Positions 33,121-41,822 of a DNA stretch of 64,000 nt are shown here, piece by piece. The stretch comes from CALKJU01 sp035326425. GTDB taxonomy: Bacteria; Pseudomonadota; Alphaproteobacteria; Geminicoccales; Geminicoccaceae. Numbering within the stretch: the stretch's first letter is position 1; each line of letters opens with the position of its first letter. The notes beneath the pieces were generated by a model, which ran no database searches, was not told the DNA's origin, and saw only the letters and a program-made list of their open reading frames with translations. The position numbers and the translations under genes were made by a program. Where the stretch lies: contig DAOLFG010000010.1 of assembly GCA_035326425.1 (NCBI GenBank), positions 1 to 64,000 of the forward strand, in the 5' to 3' direction.

Positions 33121-34094
33121 CCGGCCTGCGGGTGCGCGACCTCACCGTCGTCTACCACACCGACGACGGCCCGGTGGCGGCGGTCGACGACAGCAGCTTC
33201 GACATAGCACCGGGCGAGCGGCTGGGCATCGTCGGCGAATCCGGCTCCGGCAAGACCACGACGGCACTCGCCCTGATCCAGATGCTGCGGCCGCCCGGTC
33301 GGGTCGAGGCCGGCAGCGCCGTCATCGACGGCGTCGATCTCCTGAAGCTAGGCCCCGCCGACATGCGGCTGCACCGGCTGCGGACGGTGAGCTACGTGCC
33401 GCAAGGGGCGATGAGCTCGCTGAACCCGGTGATGACCATCGCCCGGCAGTTCCGCAACGCCCTGGTCGACCATGACGTCCGCCTGGGCCAGCGCGAGCTG
33501 GAGCTGCGCATCCGCCAGGCCCTGGCCGGGGTCGAGCTGGACCGCCGCGTCGCCGGCCTCTACCCGCACGAGCTGTCGGGCGGCATGAAGCAGCGGGTGT
33601 GCATCGCCATCGGCATGCTGCTGGGCCCGAAGCTGATCATCGCCGACGAGCCGACGAGCGCCCTCGACGTCGTCACCCAGCGCCAGGTCATGGAGACCCT
33701 CGGCCGCCAGCAGCGCGACGCCGGATCGGCGCTGATCCTGATCGGCCACGACATGGGCCTGATGGCGCAGTTCGTCGACCGGCTGGCGGTGATGTATGCC
33801 GGCCGGCTGGTCGAGATCGGCGGCATCCGCAAGGTGCTGGAGGCGCCGCGCCATCCCTATACCCGCGCCCTGGTGGCGAGCGTGCCGAGGCTGGCGAGGC
33901 GCGGCGAGCTGCACGGCATCGCCGGGGTGACGCCCTCGCTGCGCCGGCTGCCGCCCGGCTGCGCCTTCCATCCGCGCTGCGCCGTGGCGATCGAGCGCTG
34001 CCGCCGCGATCGGCCGGTGCTCGACGGCACCATCGGCGGGCATCGCGCCGCCTGCCACCTGGCCGAGGCACCCCTGGCGGAGCGGGCGGCGTGA
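33117..34094 (+). CDS. DppD/OppD-type ABC ATPase
   Basis: A 325-residue ATPase: Walker A GESGSGKTT, Q-loop VPQGAMSSLNPV, signature LSGGMKQRVCIAIGML, Walker B LIIADEPTSALDVV, switch IGHDMGLM. The C-terminal oligopeptide domain contains HPYTRALVASVP and GCAFHPRCAVAIERC. It starts with GTG at 33117, overlapping the permease stop, and the partner ATPase start overlaps its own stop. Confidence 0.94.
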   Translation: MTGLRVRDLTVVYHTDDGPVAAVDDSSFDIAPGERLGIVGESGSGKTTTALALIQMLRPPGRVEAGSAVIDGVDLLKLGPADMRLHRLRTVSYVPQGAMSSLNPVMTIARQFRNALVDHDVRLGQRELELRIRQALAGVELDRRVAGLYPHELSGGMKQRVCIAIGMLLGPKLIIADEPTSALDVVTQRQVMETLGRQQRDAGSALILIGHDMGLMAQFVDRLAVMYAGRLVEIGGIRKVLEAPRHPYTRALVASVPRLARRGELHGIAGVTPSLRRLPPGCAFHPRCAVAIERCRRDRPVLDGTIGGHRAACHLAEAPLAERAA

Positions 34095-35125
34095 GCGCGC
34101 CGCTGATCGAGCTGGACGGCGTCGGCAAGCGCTACGGCGACACCGTGGCGCTCGACAGCATCAGCCTGCGCCTGGATGCCGGCCGCTCGCCGGTGATCGC
34201 GGTGGCGGGCGAGAGCGGCAGCGGCAAGACCACGCTGGCCTCGCTGCTGCTCGGCTTCACCGAGCCGTCGCAGGGCGAGATCCGCTATGGCGGCCGGCCG
34301 CTGGCGAGCCTGGGCGGCACCGCCCGGCGGGCTTATCGCCGTGAGGTCCAGGCGGTGTTCCAGGATCCGTTCGCCGTCTACAACCCGTTCTACCGCGTCG
34401 ACCATGCGCTCACCGAGCCGCTGAAACTGTTCGGTCTCGCCCGCAACGCCCGCGAGGCGCGGTCGATGATGGAGGAGGCCTGCGAGCGGGTGGGCCTGCA
34501 TCCCGAGGACACGCTGGGCCGCTTCCCGCACCAGCTCTCGGGCGGCCAGCGCCAGCGGCTGATGGTGGCGCGGGCGATGCTGCTGCGGCCGCGCCTGCTG
34601 GTGGCCGACGAGCCGGTGTCGATGATCGACGCCTCGCTGCGGGCGCTGGTGCTCGGCAGCCTGAAGGCGCTGAACCGCGACCTCGGCATCCCCATCGTCT
34701 ACATCACCCACGATCTCACCACCGCCTATCACGTCGCCGACGTGGTGCTGATCCTCTATCGCGGCCGGCTGGTCGAGGCCGGGCCGGCCGAGCGAGTGAT
34801 CGAGGCGCCGCAGCATCCCTACACCCGCCTGCTCGTCGGCTCGATCCCTTGGCCCGAACTCGACGTCGCTTGGGGTCAGGGCGAGCCGATCCTGAAGGAG
34901 GACGAGAGCGCCCCCCGCGGCGGCTGCGCCTTCGTCGGCCGCTGCGCCCGGGCCCTGTCCGCCTGCCGGACGCGGCCGCCGCCGCTCTACGACGTCGGCG
35001 GCGACACCGTCGCCCGCTGCCTGCTGCACGAGCAGGCCCGTGCCTTCGACGACCGGGCGCTGAGCGGCCTTCTGGGCCTCGCCGCAGCGCCGCCCCCAGC
35101 CAGCGAGCAGAGGATCAGCCGATGA
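34091..35125 (+). CDS. DppF/OppF-type ABC ATPase
   Basis: A 344-residue ATPase with Walker A GESGSGKTT, VFQDPFAVYNPFYRV, signature LSGGQRQRLMVARAML, Walker B LLVADEPVSMIDAS and switch YITHDLTTAY. The C-terminal domain includes HPYTRLLVGSIP and the Cys-rich GGCAFVGRCARALSACRTRP. The D-loop reads SMID rather than SALD, a mild departure. It starts with GTG at 34091 and its stop overlaps the ATG of the dehydratase gene, tying transport to catabolism in one transcript. Confidence 0.93.
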   Translation: MSAPLIELDGVGKRYGDTVALDSISLRLDAGRSPVIAVAGESGSGKTTLASLLLGFTEPSQGEIRYGGRPLASLGGTARRAYRREVQAVFQDPFAVYNPFYRVDHALTEPLKLFGLARNAREARSMMEEACERVGLHPEDTLGRFPHQLSGGQRQRLMVARAMLLRPRLLVADEPVSMIDASLRALVLGSLKALNRDLGIPIVYITHDLTTAYHVADVVLILYRGRLVEAGPAERVIEAPQHPYTRLLVGSIPWPELDVAWGQGEPILKEDESAPRGGCAFVGRCARALSACRTRPPPLYDVGGDTVARCLLHEQARAFDDRALSGLLGLAAAPPPASEQRISR

Positions 35126-36303
35126 GGATCACCCGCATCAAGCCCGTCGTGGTGTCGGCACCGCCGCATCGCAACTGGATCTTCGTCAAGGTCGAGACCG
35201 ACCAGCCCGGCCTCCATGGCTGGGGCGAGGCGACGCTGGAGTGGAAGACTCGCGGCGTGGTGGGCTGCATCGAGGACTTCGAGCCGATCGTCGCCGGCCG
35301 CGATCCGCGCAACGTCACCCAGATCGTCGAGCTGCTGAACAAGGCGGCGTTCTGGCCGCTCGGCGTCATCGGCCTGACGGCGCTCAGCGCCATCGAGCAG
35401 GCCTGCTGGGACATCATGGGCAAGGAGCAGGGCCGGCCGGTCTGGCAGCTGCTCGGCGGCAAGGTGCGCGACCGGGTGCGGGTCTACACTCATCTCGGCA
35501 CCGGGCGCATCAAGATCGACCGCAAGAAGCGGGACATCGGCGAGTACGCCGACTCGGCGGCCGAGATCAAGGAGCTGGGCTACACGGCGCTGAAGTTCGG
35601 TCCGGTCCCCTACACCCACTACGACTACGAGCTTTCGGCCGTGCGCCACACCGGCAAGCTGCTGGAGGGCGTGCGCGAGGCGCTGGGTGACGGGGTCGAC
35701 ATCCTGCTCGACTTCCACGGGCGGCCGTCGTCGATGACGGCCGCGATCGCCTACATCGACACCGTGGCCCCCGTCCGGCCGATGTTCGTCGAGGAGCCGG
35801 TGCAGCCCGGCGATCCCGAGGCGATGCGGATGATCGCGCAGAAGGTGACGGTGCCGATCGCCACCGGCGAGCGCCTGCTGACGCACAAGGAGTTCGAGGA
35901 TCTCTGCAACCTGAAGGCGGTGGCCTACGTCCAGCCGGACTTGTGCCATTGCGGCGGCTTCACCATCGGCAAGCACATCGCCGCCACCGCCGCCGCCAGC
36001 TATGCCGGCGTCTGCCCGCACAACCCGATGGGGCCGATCGCCGGGGCGGTCGGCCTGCATTTCGGCGCCGCCGTGCCCAATTTCGTGATCCTGGAGGAAG
36101 CCTCGGGCTCGGTACCCTGGTTCCACGAGGTGGTGTCGCAATCGCCGATCAACCGCGTCGACGGCTTCTGGCAGATCCCCGAGGCACCGGGGCTGGGCGT
36201 CGAGATCGACGAGGCGGTGGCGGCGCGGCATCCGTTCCAGCAGGAGACGGTGGCCGGGCTCGAGGCCTTCGTCGCCCGCGACGGCAGCATCGCCAACTGG
36301 TAG
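35122..36303 (+). CDS. Enolase-superfamily sugar-acid dehydratase (galactonate-dehydratase-like)
   Basis: A 393-residue mandelate-racemase-type enzyme. The N-terminal capping domain (RNWIFVKVETDQPGLHGWGEATLEWKTRGVV, LSAIEQACWDIMGKEQGRPVWQLLGG) is followed by a barrel with metal ligands in LLDFHGR, VEEPVQPGD and ATGERL, and a catalytic His in CPHNPMGPIAG. These match D-galactonate/arabinonate-type dehydratases that remove water from an aldonic acid. Its ATG overlaps the importer ATPase stop. The exact sugar acid is unproved; the 1-dehydrogenase at 40892 suggests galactonate or arabinonate. Confidence 0.88.
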   Translation: MRITRIKPVVVSAPPHRNWIFVKVETDQPGLHGWGEATLEWKTRGVVGCIEDFEPIVAGRDPRNVTQIVELLNKAAFWPLGVIGLTALSAIEQACWDIMGKEQGRPVWQLLGGKVRDRVRVYTHLGTGRIKIDRKKRDIGEYADSAAEIKELGYTALKFGPVPYTHYDYELSAVRHTGKLLEGVREALGDGVDILLDFHGRPSSMTAAIAYIDTVAPVRPMFVEEPVQPGDPEAMRMIAQKVTVPIATGERLLTHKEFEDLCNLKAVAYVQPDLCHCGGFTIGKHIAATAAASYAGVCPHNPMGPIAGAVGLHFGAAVPNFVILEEASGSVPWFHEVVSQSPINRVDGFWQIPEAPGLGVEIDEAVAARHPFQQETVAGLEAFVARDGSIANW

Positions 36304-36309
36304 CCGGTC

Positions 36310-37140
36310 ATGGCCGACGCGAAGAAGACCGTCCTGATCACCGGGGCGACGGGCAATATCGGCCGCAAGCTGCGGGCGCATCTCGGGGCCGCGGGCCGGT
36401 ACGAGCTGCGCTCGCTGTGCCTCAACCCGCAAGCTGACCCACAAGTGCAGACCTGCGACCTGTCGGTCTGGGACGAGGCCTGGGTCCAGGCCTTCGACGG
36501 CGTCGACACGGTGCTGCACGTGGCGGCCGACCCCAGCCCCTGGGCGAGCTGGGGCAATGTCCAGCGGCTCAACCTCGACCTGATGCTCAACGTCATGGCG
36601 GCGGCACAGCAGCGCGGCGTCAGGCGCGTCGTCTTCGCCAGCTCGAACTATGTCGTCGCCGGCTACCGCTTCCGCGACGATCCGCTGACCACGACGATGG
36701 AGCCCCGGCCGATCAACGCCTACGGCGCCAGCAAGCTGGTGGGCGAGCGCGTCGGCAGGATGTTCGCCGAGCGCTACGGCCTGTCGTTCATCGCCTTCCG
36801 CATCGGCGTCTGCCAGCGGCTCAACGACAACCGCCACGGGCCCTGGATCCCGTTCGGGCACTGGGGCCAGGCGATGTGGGTGAGCGACCGCGACCTGTGC
36901 CGCGCCTTCGAGCGCGCGGTCGAGGACACGGACATCCGCTTCGGCGTCTACAACCTCGTCTCGAACAACAAGGGGATGCGCTGGGACCTCGAGAACCTGC
37001 GCCGCGACCTCGGCTTCGAGCCGGTCGACGGCGAGCCGACGCAAGTGCCGTTCTCCCAGCGCCTCAAGGCCGCCTGCGCCTGGGCGCGCGATGCCGGGCT
37101 GCCGGCACTGGCGATGAAGCTGGCCGGGCGGAGGTGGTAG
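36310..37140 (+). CDS. NAD-dependent epimerase/dehydratase, uronate-dehydrogenase-like
   Basis: A 276-residue extended short-chain dehydrogenase. The nucleotide motif is VLITGATGNIGRKL, the Ser region is VFASSNYVVAGY, and the catalytic pair is YGASK. The C-terminal part (FRIGVCQRLNDNRHGPWIPFGHWGQAMWVSDRDLCRAFERAVE) resembles uronate dehydrogenases, which oxidise the C1 of uronic acids. It is the last gene of the importer operon, 6 bases after the dehydratase gene. A sugar 1-dehydrogenase role fits, but the family also holds epimerases. Confidence 0.82.
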   Translation: MADAKKTVLITGATGNIGRKLRAHLGAAGRYELRSLCLNPQADPQVQTCDLSVWDEAWVQAFDGVDTVLHVAADPSPWASWGNVQRLNLDLMLNVMAAAQQRGVRRVVFASSNYVVAGYRFRDDPLTTTMEPRPINAYGASKLVGERVGRMFAERYGLSFIAFRIGVCQRLNDNRHGPWIPFGHWGQAMWVSDRDLCRAFERAVEDTDIRFGVYNLVSNNKGMRWDLENLRRDLGFEPVDGEPTQVPFSQRLKAACAWARDAGLPALAMKLAGRRW

Positions 37141-37147
37141 GGCCGGC

Positions 37148-37939
37148 TCAGAGCACCGCCAGCGCCGGCTCGCGCCGCCGGCCGGAAGCCGCCGCACCCG
37201 AACGGCTCAGCTCGGCGCGGCCGGTCGCCAGCATGCGCTCGATCAGGTCGCGGCCGGCGTCGCGGACATGCGCCTCGACGACCGCCGCGGCACCGTCCTC
37301 GTCGTGCAGGCGGGACTTCTCGATGATGCCCCAATGCTCCCGCGAGGCCCGCAGGTTGCGCGCCCGGCCGGCCGGGAACCGGTAGGCCAGGGCGGCGATC
37401 AGCCGGTTGTGGCGGAACGCCACCGCCAGCGCCTCGTCGTTGTAGTGGCGGTTGTAGCAGATGTCGTGGAAGCGCTTGTTGATCGCCATGCATTCGTAGC
37501 TGAGGTTCAGCTCGGCGGCGCGGTCGTACTCGCGCTGCACCGCCTCCATCTGCTCCAGCTCCTCGTCGCTGCGGTGCCGCGCGAACCAGCGGATCAGGAA
37601 CGGCTCGAGCAGCGCCCTGATCTCGTAGATGTTGCGCAGGAAGGCCTCGTCGATCTGCCGGACCCTGGCGCCGCGATTAGGCGTGAAGGTGACGATGCCC
37701 TCGCCCTGGAGCTGCTGCAGCGCCTCGCGCACCGGGATGCCGCTGCTGCGGTAGCGCGCCGCCAGCTCGGCGATCTTGAGGCGCGAGCCCGACGGCAGCC
37801 GGCCCTCGATGATGTCGTCGCGGATCAGGTCGCGCAGTCGGTTGTAGCTCGGCTGGTCCGACGCATCCTTGGAATCGTCCGAAAGCGCCACCTGCGAAGG
37901 TCTCCCCCAGCCGTTCGATCCGCTCCTGCCGCCGTTCAT
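37148..37939 (-). CDS. GntR-family regulator, FCD subfamily
   Basis: A 263-residue regulator. The winged helix is YNRLRDLIRDDIIEGRLPSGSRLKIAELAARYRSSGIPVREALQQLQGEGIVTFTPNRGARV. The all-helical FCD effector domain contains NIYEIRALLEPFLIRWFA, NKRFHDICYN and REHWGIIEKSRLHD, including the His residues that bind a metal in this family. FCD regulators usually answer sugar acids. It is divergent from the family-1 binding-protein gene and convergent with the importer operon. Two operator-like sites lie just upstream of its start. Confidence 0.93.
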   Translation of the reverse strand: MNGGRSGSNGWGRPSQVALSDDSKDASDQPSYNRLRDLIRDDIIEGRLPSGSRLKIAELAARYRSSGIPVREALQQLQGEGIVTFTPNRGARVRQIDEAFLRNIYEIRALLEPFLIRWFARHRSDEELEQMEAVQREYDRAAELNLSYECMAINKRFHDICYNRHYNDEALAVAFRHNRLIAALAYRFPAGRARNLRASREHWGIIEKSRLHDEDGAAAVVEAHVRDAGRDLIERMLATGRAELSRSGAAASGRRREPALAVL

Positions 37940-38007
37940 ACCCGATGCCCGTCCCCCGGTTCCACGCAGATCGGCGCCCGAAGCGGGCAGCGGCCCAATT
38001 CGGGCAA

Positions 38008-38059
38008 ATCATATGCTATGATTGACAGAAAATATATGATCTGGCAAACCTGACATACG
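38008..38059. promoter_or_regulatory. GntR operator/promoter region between divergent genes
   Basis: ATCATATGCTATGAT (38008-38022) has perfect 6-base arms (ATCATA/TATGAT) around TGC. It runs into TTGACA (38022-38027), then TATATGATCTG (38033-38043) and CATACG (38054-38059), the block also seen at 29309-29346. The half-site ATCATAT is shared by the palindrome and, in reverse, by TATATGAT. The position between the GntR gene and the binding-protein gene makes GntR the obvious candidate binder; this is inference. Confidence 0.6.
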
Positions 38060-38101
38060 AATGCCGCCATGCGAGTGGCTCCATCAGGGAGAGAGGCAAC
38101 G

Positions 38102-39598
38102 ATGCGATTCCACGGCCAGGGTGCGTTCCCGCTCAATCGCCGCCAGCTCCTCGGCTCGGCTGCCGCCGCCGGCCTGGTCACCGCCATGGGCGGCCGGCTG
38201 GCGAGCGCCGCCACCGAGCTCGGCATCGACGTCGACAACTGGACGCCCGAGTACATCAACAGCATCGCCGGCACGATCGAGGTCGACACCGCCGCCGAGT
38301 GCGCCAAGGTGGTGCCGCTCGACTACAAGGGCCACCTCACCTATTGGTATGTCGGCCCGAACGAGGCCGACACGCCCTTGCGGCACCAGATCGACGCCGA
38401 GTTCTGGCAGGCCTTCGCCGAGACCTATCCCAACATCACCGTCGAGAAGCAGAGCCTCAGCTACAACGAGATCTCGACCAAGCTGCGCACGGCGGCGCTC
38501 GGCCGCGCCGCACCGATGGTGGCGCGGCTGATGCTGCTGTGGGGGGCGGAGTTCGCCGCCAAGGGCATGCTGAGCGAGCTCAGCCCGGAGGATGTCGGCC
38601 ACAAGAGCAGCGATTTCTGGCCGCGGGCGATGAGCTCGGCCGCCTGGAAAGGCAAGCAGTACGGCGTGCCGACCAACAACGAGACCATGGCGTTCATCTG
38701 GAACGCCGCCCTCTTCAAGGAGGCCGGGCTCGATCCCGAGAAGGCGCCCGAGACCTGGGACGACGTCGTGGCCTATTCGGCGCAGATCCGCGCCAAGACC
38801 GGCAAGTACGGCTACGGCATGGTGGCGCGCGTCAACGCCGGCAACACGCCCTACCGGTTCATGCCGCAGCTCTGGGCCTATGGCGGCGGGGCGCTGGACG
38901 AGACCGCCCCCGACCCGACCTATCGCGAGATCATGATCGACAACGAGGGGGCCAGGAAGGCGCTGCAAGCCTCGTACGACATGTATGTGCGCGACAAGTC
39001 GGTGCCGACCTCGGCGCTGACCAACACCCAGACCGAGAACCAGGACCCGTTCATCGCCGGCAACCTGGCGATGATGATCAGCCATCCGAGCGAGTACGCG
39101 GTGATGGTGGCCAGGGCCAAGAAGGCCACCGGGCCCGACAAGGCCATGGCCGACGCCGTGGTCGAGAACATGCGCTACGGCCTGATCCCGAGGGGGCCCG
39201 AGCGCCGCGCCGTGGTGTTCGGTGGCTGGAACAACCACATGTTCCACCCCGACTATGTCGACGGCAAGCTCGATGAGGGTGCGGCCAAGGCCTTCATCGC
39301 CTTCTCGACCGGCCCCGAATGGTCGATCAAGCTGGCCTGGGACCAGTCGAACCCCGGCAACCTGCGCGGTTTCCGCACGCACTGGATGAAGGAGCGGCTG
39401 GAGCAGATCCGCTTCCTCAACGTCACCACCTCGATGCTCCCGAGCGGCATCGCCTTCCCGGTGATCCCGGAATCGACCGAGATCATGAACATCATCGTGC
39501 CCGAGATGATGCAGAACGCGCTCACCAAGAAGATGACCGTGGCCGAGGCCACCGCCGACGCCCACGCCAAGATCGAGCGGCTGCTCGACGGCATGTGA
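38102..39598 (+). CDS. Family-1 extracellular sugar-binding protein (orphan)
   Basis: A 498-residue class I ABC receptor with a Tat-like signal (NRRQLLGSAAAAGLVTAMGGRLASA). The receptor core includes HQIDAEFWQAFAETYPNITVEKQSLSYNEISTKLRTAALGRAAP, KQYGVPTNNETMAFIWNAALFKEAGLDPEKAPETWDDVVAY and FIAGNLAMMISHPSEY. The ATG at 38102 follows AGAGAGG. Such receptors normally sit with MalF/MalG-type permeases, but none is in the window; a terminator and an enolase-family gene follow. It may use permeases encoded elsewhere. Confidence 0.88.
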   Translation: MRFHGQGAFPLNRRQLLGSAAAAGLVTAMGGRLASAATELGIDVDNWTPEYINSIAGTIEVDTAAECAKVVPLDYKGHLTYWYVGPNEADTPLRHQIDAEFWQAFAETYPNITVEKQSLSYNEISTKLRTAALGRAAPMVARLMLLWGAEFAAKGMLSELSPEDVGHKSSDFWPRAMSSAAWKGKQYGVPTNNETMAFIWNAALFKEAGLDPEKAPETWDDVVAYSAQIRAKTGKYGYGMVARVNAGNTPYRFMPQLWAYGGGALDETAPDPTYREIMIDNEGARKALQASYDMYVRDKSVPTSALTNTQTENQDPFIAGNLAMMISHPSEYAVMVARAKKATGPDKAMADAVVENMRYGLIPRGPERRAVVFGGWNNHMFHPDYVDGKLDEGAAKAFIAFSTGPEWSIKLAWDQSNPGNLRGFRTHWMKERLEQIRFLNVTTSMLPSGIAFPVIPESTEIMNIIVPEMMQNALTKKMTVAEATADAHAKIERLLDGM

Positions 39599-39619
39599 TC
39601 GGACGCTGCATCCGCATCG

Positions 39620-39655
39620 CCCCGCGCGGCGCACCTGCCGCTGCGCGGGGCTTTT
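39620..39655 (+). terminator. Rho-independent terminator after the sugar-binding-protein gene
   Basis: CCCCGCGC (39620-39627) pairs with GCGCGGGG (39643-39650), with inner GGC/GCC pairing, and CTTTT follows at once. It lies 22 bases after the stop at 39598 and 24 bases before the next ATG. It would separate, or reduce transcription between, the binding protein and the downstream catabolic genes, a common way to keep receptor levels high. Confidence 0.75.
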
Positions 39656-39678
39656 CGTCTCAACCGAGGTAGCCACGC

Positions 39679-40851
39679 ATGAAGATCACCGCCGTCGTCC
39701 CCTGGCTCGTCAAGTTCGAGGGCGTGGGCTGGGGCGAGTACCTGTTCCTGGAGGTCCGCACCGACGAGGGTGTCACCGGCTGGGGCGAGATCACCACCAC
39801 CACCAAGGTCGCCAACCGGGCGGTCGCCAGTATCCTGCGCCACCTCAACCAGCTGATCGTCGGCGACGATCCGAGCCGGATCGAGGAGATCTGGCACAAG
39901 ATCTTCCGCTCCTTCACCTACATGGGCTCGCGCGGCGCCAGCAGCCACGTGGTGAGCGGCATCGACATCGCGCTGTGGGACATCCGCGGCAAGGTGCTGG
40001 GCCTGCCGATCTACGAGCTGCTGGGCGGGCCGGTGCGCGATGACATCCTGCTCTACACCCACCCCGACCAGCGGCACTTTACCACCAGGGAAGGCGTGGT
40101 CCAGGAGATCCGGGCGATCTGCGATTCCGGCCACACCGGCATCAAGTTCGATCCCTTCCCGTCCTACGAGCGCAACACCGGCTTCCGCCACGGCTATCTC
40201 GACGGCCAGCTCGGCAAGAAGGGCGAGCACGAGGCCGCCGAGCTGACGGCGCTGATCCGCGAGACCGCCGGGCCCGAGGTCGAGATCCTGATCGACGCCC
40301 ACGGCCGCTTCGACGTGCCGACGGCGATCCGGCTCTGCCGCTCGCTGGAGGAGGCCGGCCAGATCGACTGGTTCGAGGAGCCGGTGCCGGTCGAGAGCTA
40401 CAACGCCCTGGGCCAGGTGCGCGACGCCGTGAGTGCCGCGATCTCGGTCGGCGAGCGCCTGCACACCCGCTGGGAGTTCGTGCCGATCCTCGAGAACTCG
40501 CTGGCCCACTACATCATGCCGGACGTCACCTGGACCGGCGGCATCAGCGAGCTGAAGAAGATCTCGACCATGGCCGAGGCCTACTACGTGCCGGTGTCGC
40601 CGCACGACGCCAGCGGCCCGATCAACGTCATGGCCGGGGCGCAGGTGATGATGACGGTGCCCAACTTCTACCGGCTGGAGACCAGCCGCTGGGATTTGAG
40701 CAAGTACAACAGCTTCCTCGAAACGCCGCTGGACAATTCCGGCGGCCGGCTCAAGGTGCCGAGAGCACCGGGGCTCGGTCTCGAGATGAGCCTCGAGGTG
40801 CTGCGCGCCAACGCGCTCGAGGGCTTCGACGACAGCTGGGTGGGGCGCTGA
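39679..40851 (+). CDS. Enolase-superfamily enzyme (second galactonate-dehydratase-like protein)
   Basis: A 390-residue mandelate-racemase/muconate-lactonizing type enzyme. The capping domain includes YLFLEVRTDEGVTGWGEITTTTKVANRAV and SGIDIALWDIRGKVLGLPIYELLGGPVRDDI. The barrel has metal ligands in LIDAHGRFD, WFEEPVPVE and SVGERL, and a catalytic His in VSPHDASGPI. It shares the family of the protein at 35122 but is clearly different, for example HDASGP in place of HNPMGP. It is probably an aldonate dehydratase for another sugar acid of the same locus. Confidence 0.87.
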   Translation: MKITAVVPWLVKFEGVGWGEYLFLEVRTDEGVTGWGEITTTTKVANRAVASILRHLNQLIVGDDPSRIEEIWHKIFRSFTYMGSRGASSHVVSGIDIALWDIRGKVLGLPIYELLGGPVRDDILLYTHPDQRHFTTREGVVQEIRAICDSGHTGIKFDPFPSYERNTGFRHGYLDGQLGKKGEHEAAELTALIRETAGPEVEILIDAHGRFDVPTAIRLCRSLEEAGQIDWFEEPVPVESYNALGQVRDAVSAAISVGERLHTRWEFVPILENSLAHYIMPDVTWTGGISELKKISTMAEAYYVPVSPHDASGPINVMAGAQVMMTVPNFYRLETSRWDLSKYNSFLETPLDNSGGRLKVPRAPGLGLEMSLEVLRANALEGFDDSWVGR

Positions 40852-40891
40852 CGGGCAGGCAGGTCCGCCCCGGCGCACGGGGGAGACGGGA

Positions 40892-41815
40892 ATGGCGCTG
40901 CGGCTCGGTCTGGTGGGGCTCGGCACGATCGCGCGCAACCAGCACCTCGCCGCCATCGCGGCGACCGAGGGCATCGAGCTGGCGGCGGTGGCCAGCCGCA
41001 ACGCCAGCCTGCCCGACGTCCCGAGCCACCGCGACATCGCCGCCATGCTGGCAGCCGAGCCGGCGGTCGATGCCGTCTCGCTGTGCACGCCGCCGCAGGG
41101 CCGCTTCGACCAGGCGGTGGCGGCGCTGGCCGCCGGCAAGCACCTGATGCTGGAGAAGCCGCCCGGCTCCACCGTCGCCGAGGTCCAGGCGCTGGCGAGG
41201 CTGGCGGAAGGCCGCGGCGTCACCCTCTTCGCCACCTGGCACTCGCGGGAGGCCGCCGCCGTCGAGGCCGCCCGCGCCCATCTGGCCGGGGCCGAGCTGC
41301 GCAGCGTGCGCGTCACCTGGAAAGAGGATGTCCGCCGCTGGCATCCGGGCCAGCAATGGATCTGGCAGCCGGGCGGGCTCGGCGTGTTCGATCCGGGAAT
41401 CAACGCCCTGTCGATCGTGACGCGGATCCTGCCCGAGCCGGTCCACCTGACGGCGGCCGAGCTGTCCTATCCGGCCAACCGCGAGGCCCCCATCGCCGCC
41501 GACCTCCGGTTCCGCACCACCGGCGGCGTTCCGGTCGAGGCGGTGTTCGACTGGCGCCAGCTCGGGCCGCAGACCTGGGACATCGAGGTCGAGACGGCCT
41601 CGGGCCGCCTGTCGCTCACCGGCGGCGGCAGCCGCCTCGCCATCGACGGCCGCGAGCGGCTGGCCGATGCCGACCGCGAGTACCAGGGCCTCTACCGCCG
41701 GTTCGTCGAGCTGACGAGGGCCGGCCGATCGGACGTCGACCTGGCGCCCATGATCCTGGTGGCCGATGCGTTCCTGCTCGGCCGGCGCATCGAGGTCGAG
41801 CCGTTCGAGGACTGA
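40892..41815 (+). CDS. L-arabinose/D-galactose 1-dehydrogenase (Gfo/Idh/MocA family)
   Basis: A 307-residue oxidoreductase with the Rossmann motif LGLVGLGTIARNQHLAAI, the conserved EKPPGSTVAEV (catalytic Lys of the Gfo family), and TWKEDVRRWHPGQQWIWQPGGLGVFDPGINALSIVTRILPEP. This long stretch closely recalls the Azospirillum brasilense L-arabinose 1-dehydrogenase, which also accepts D-galactose. It oxidises the sugar to a lactone, the first step of the non-phosphorylating pathway; the dehydratases nearby would take the resulting acid. GGGGGAGAC precedes the ATG. Confidence 0.88.
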   Translation: MALRLGLVGLGTIARNQHLAAIAATEGIELAAVASRNASLPDVPSHRDIAAMLAAEPAVDAVSLCTPPQGRFDQAVAALAAGKHLMLEKPPGSTVAEVQALARLAEGRGVTLFATWHSREAAAVEAARAHLAGAELRSVRVTWKEDVRRWHPGQQWIWQPGGLGVFDPGINALSIVTRILPEPVHLTAAELSYPANREAPIAADLRFRTTGGVPVEAVFDWRQLGPQTWDIEVETASGRLSLTGGGSRLAIDGRERLADADREYQGLYRRFVELTRAGRSDVDLAPMILVADAFLLGRRIEVEPFED

Positions 41816-41822
41816 GCTTGCG

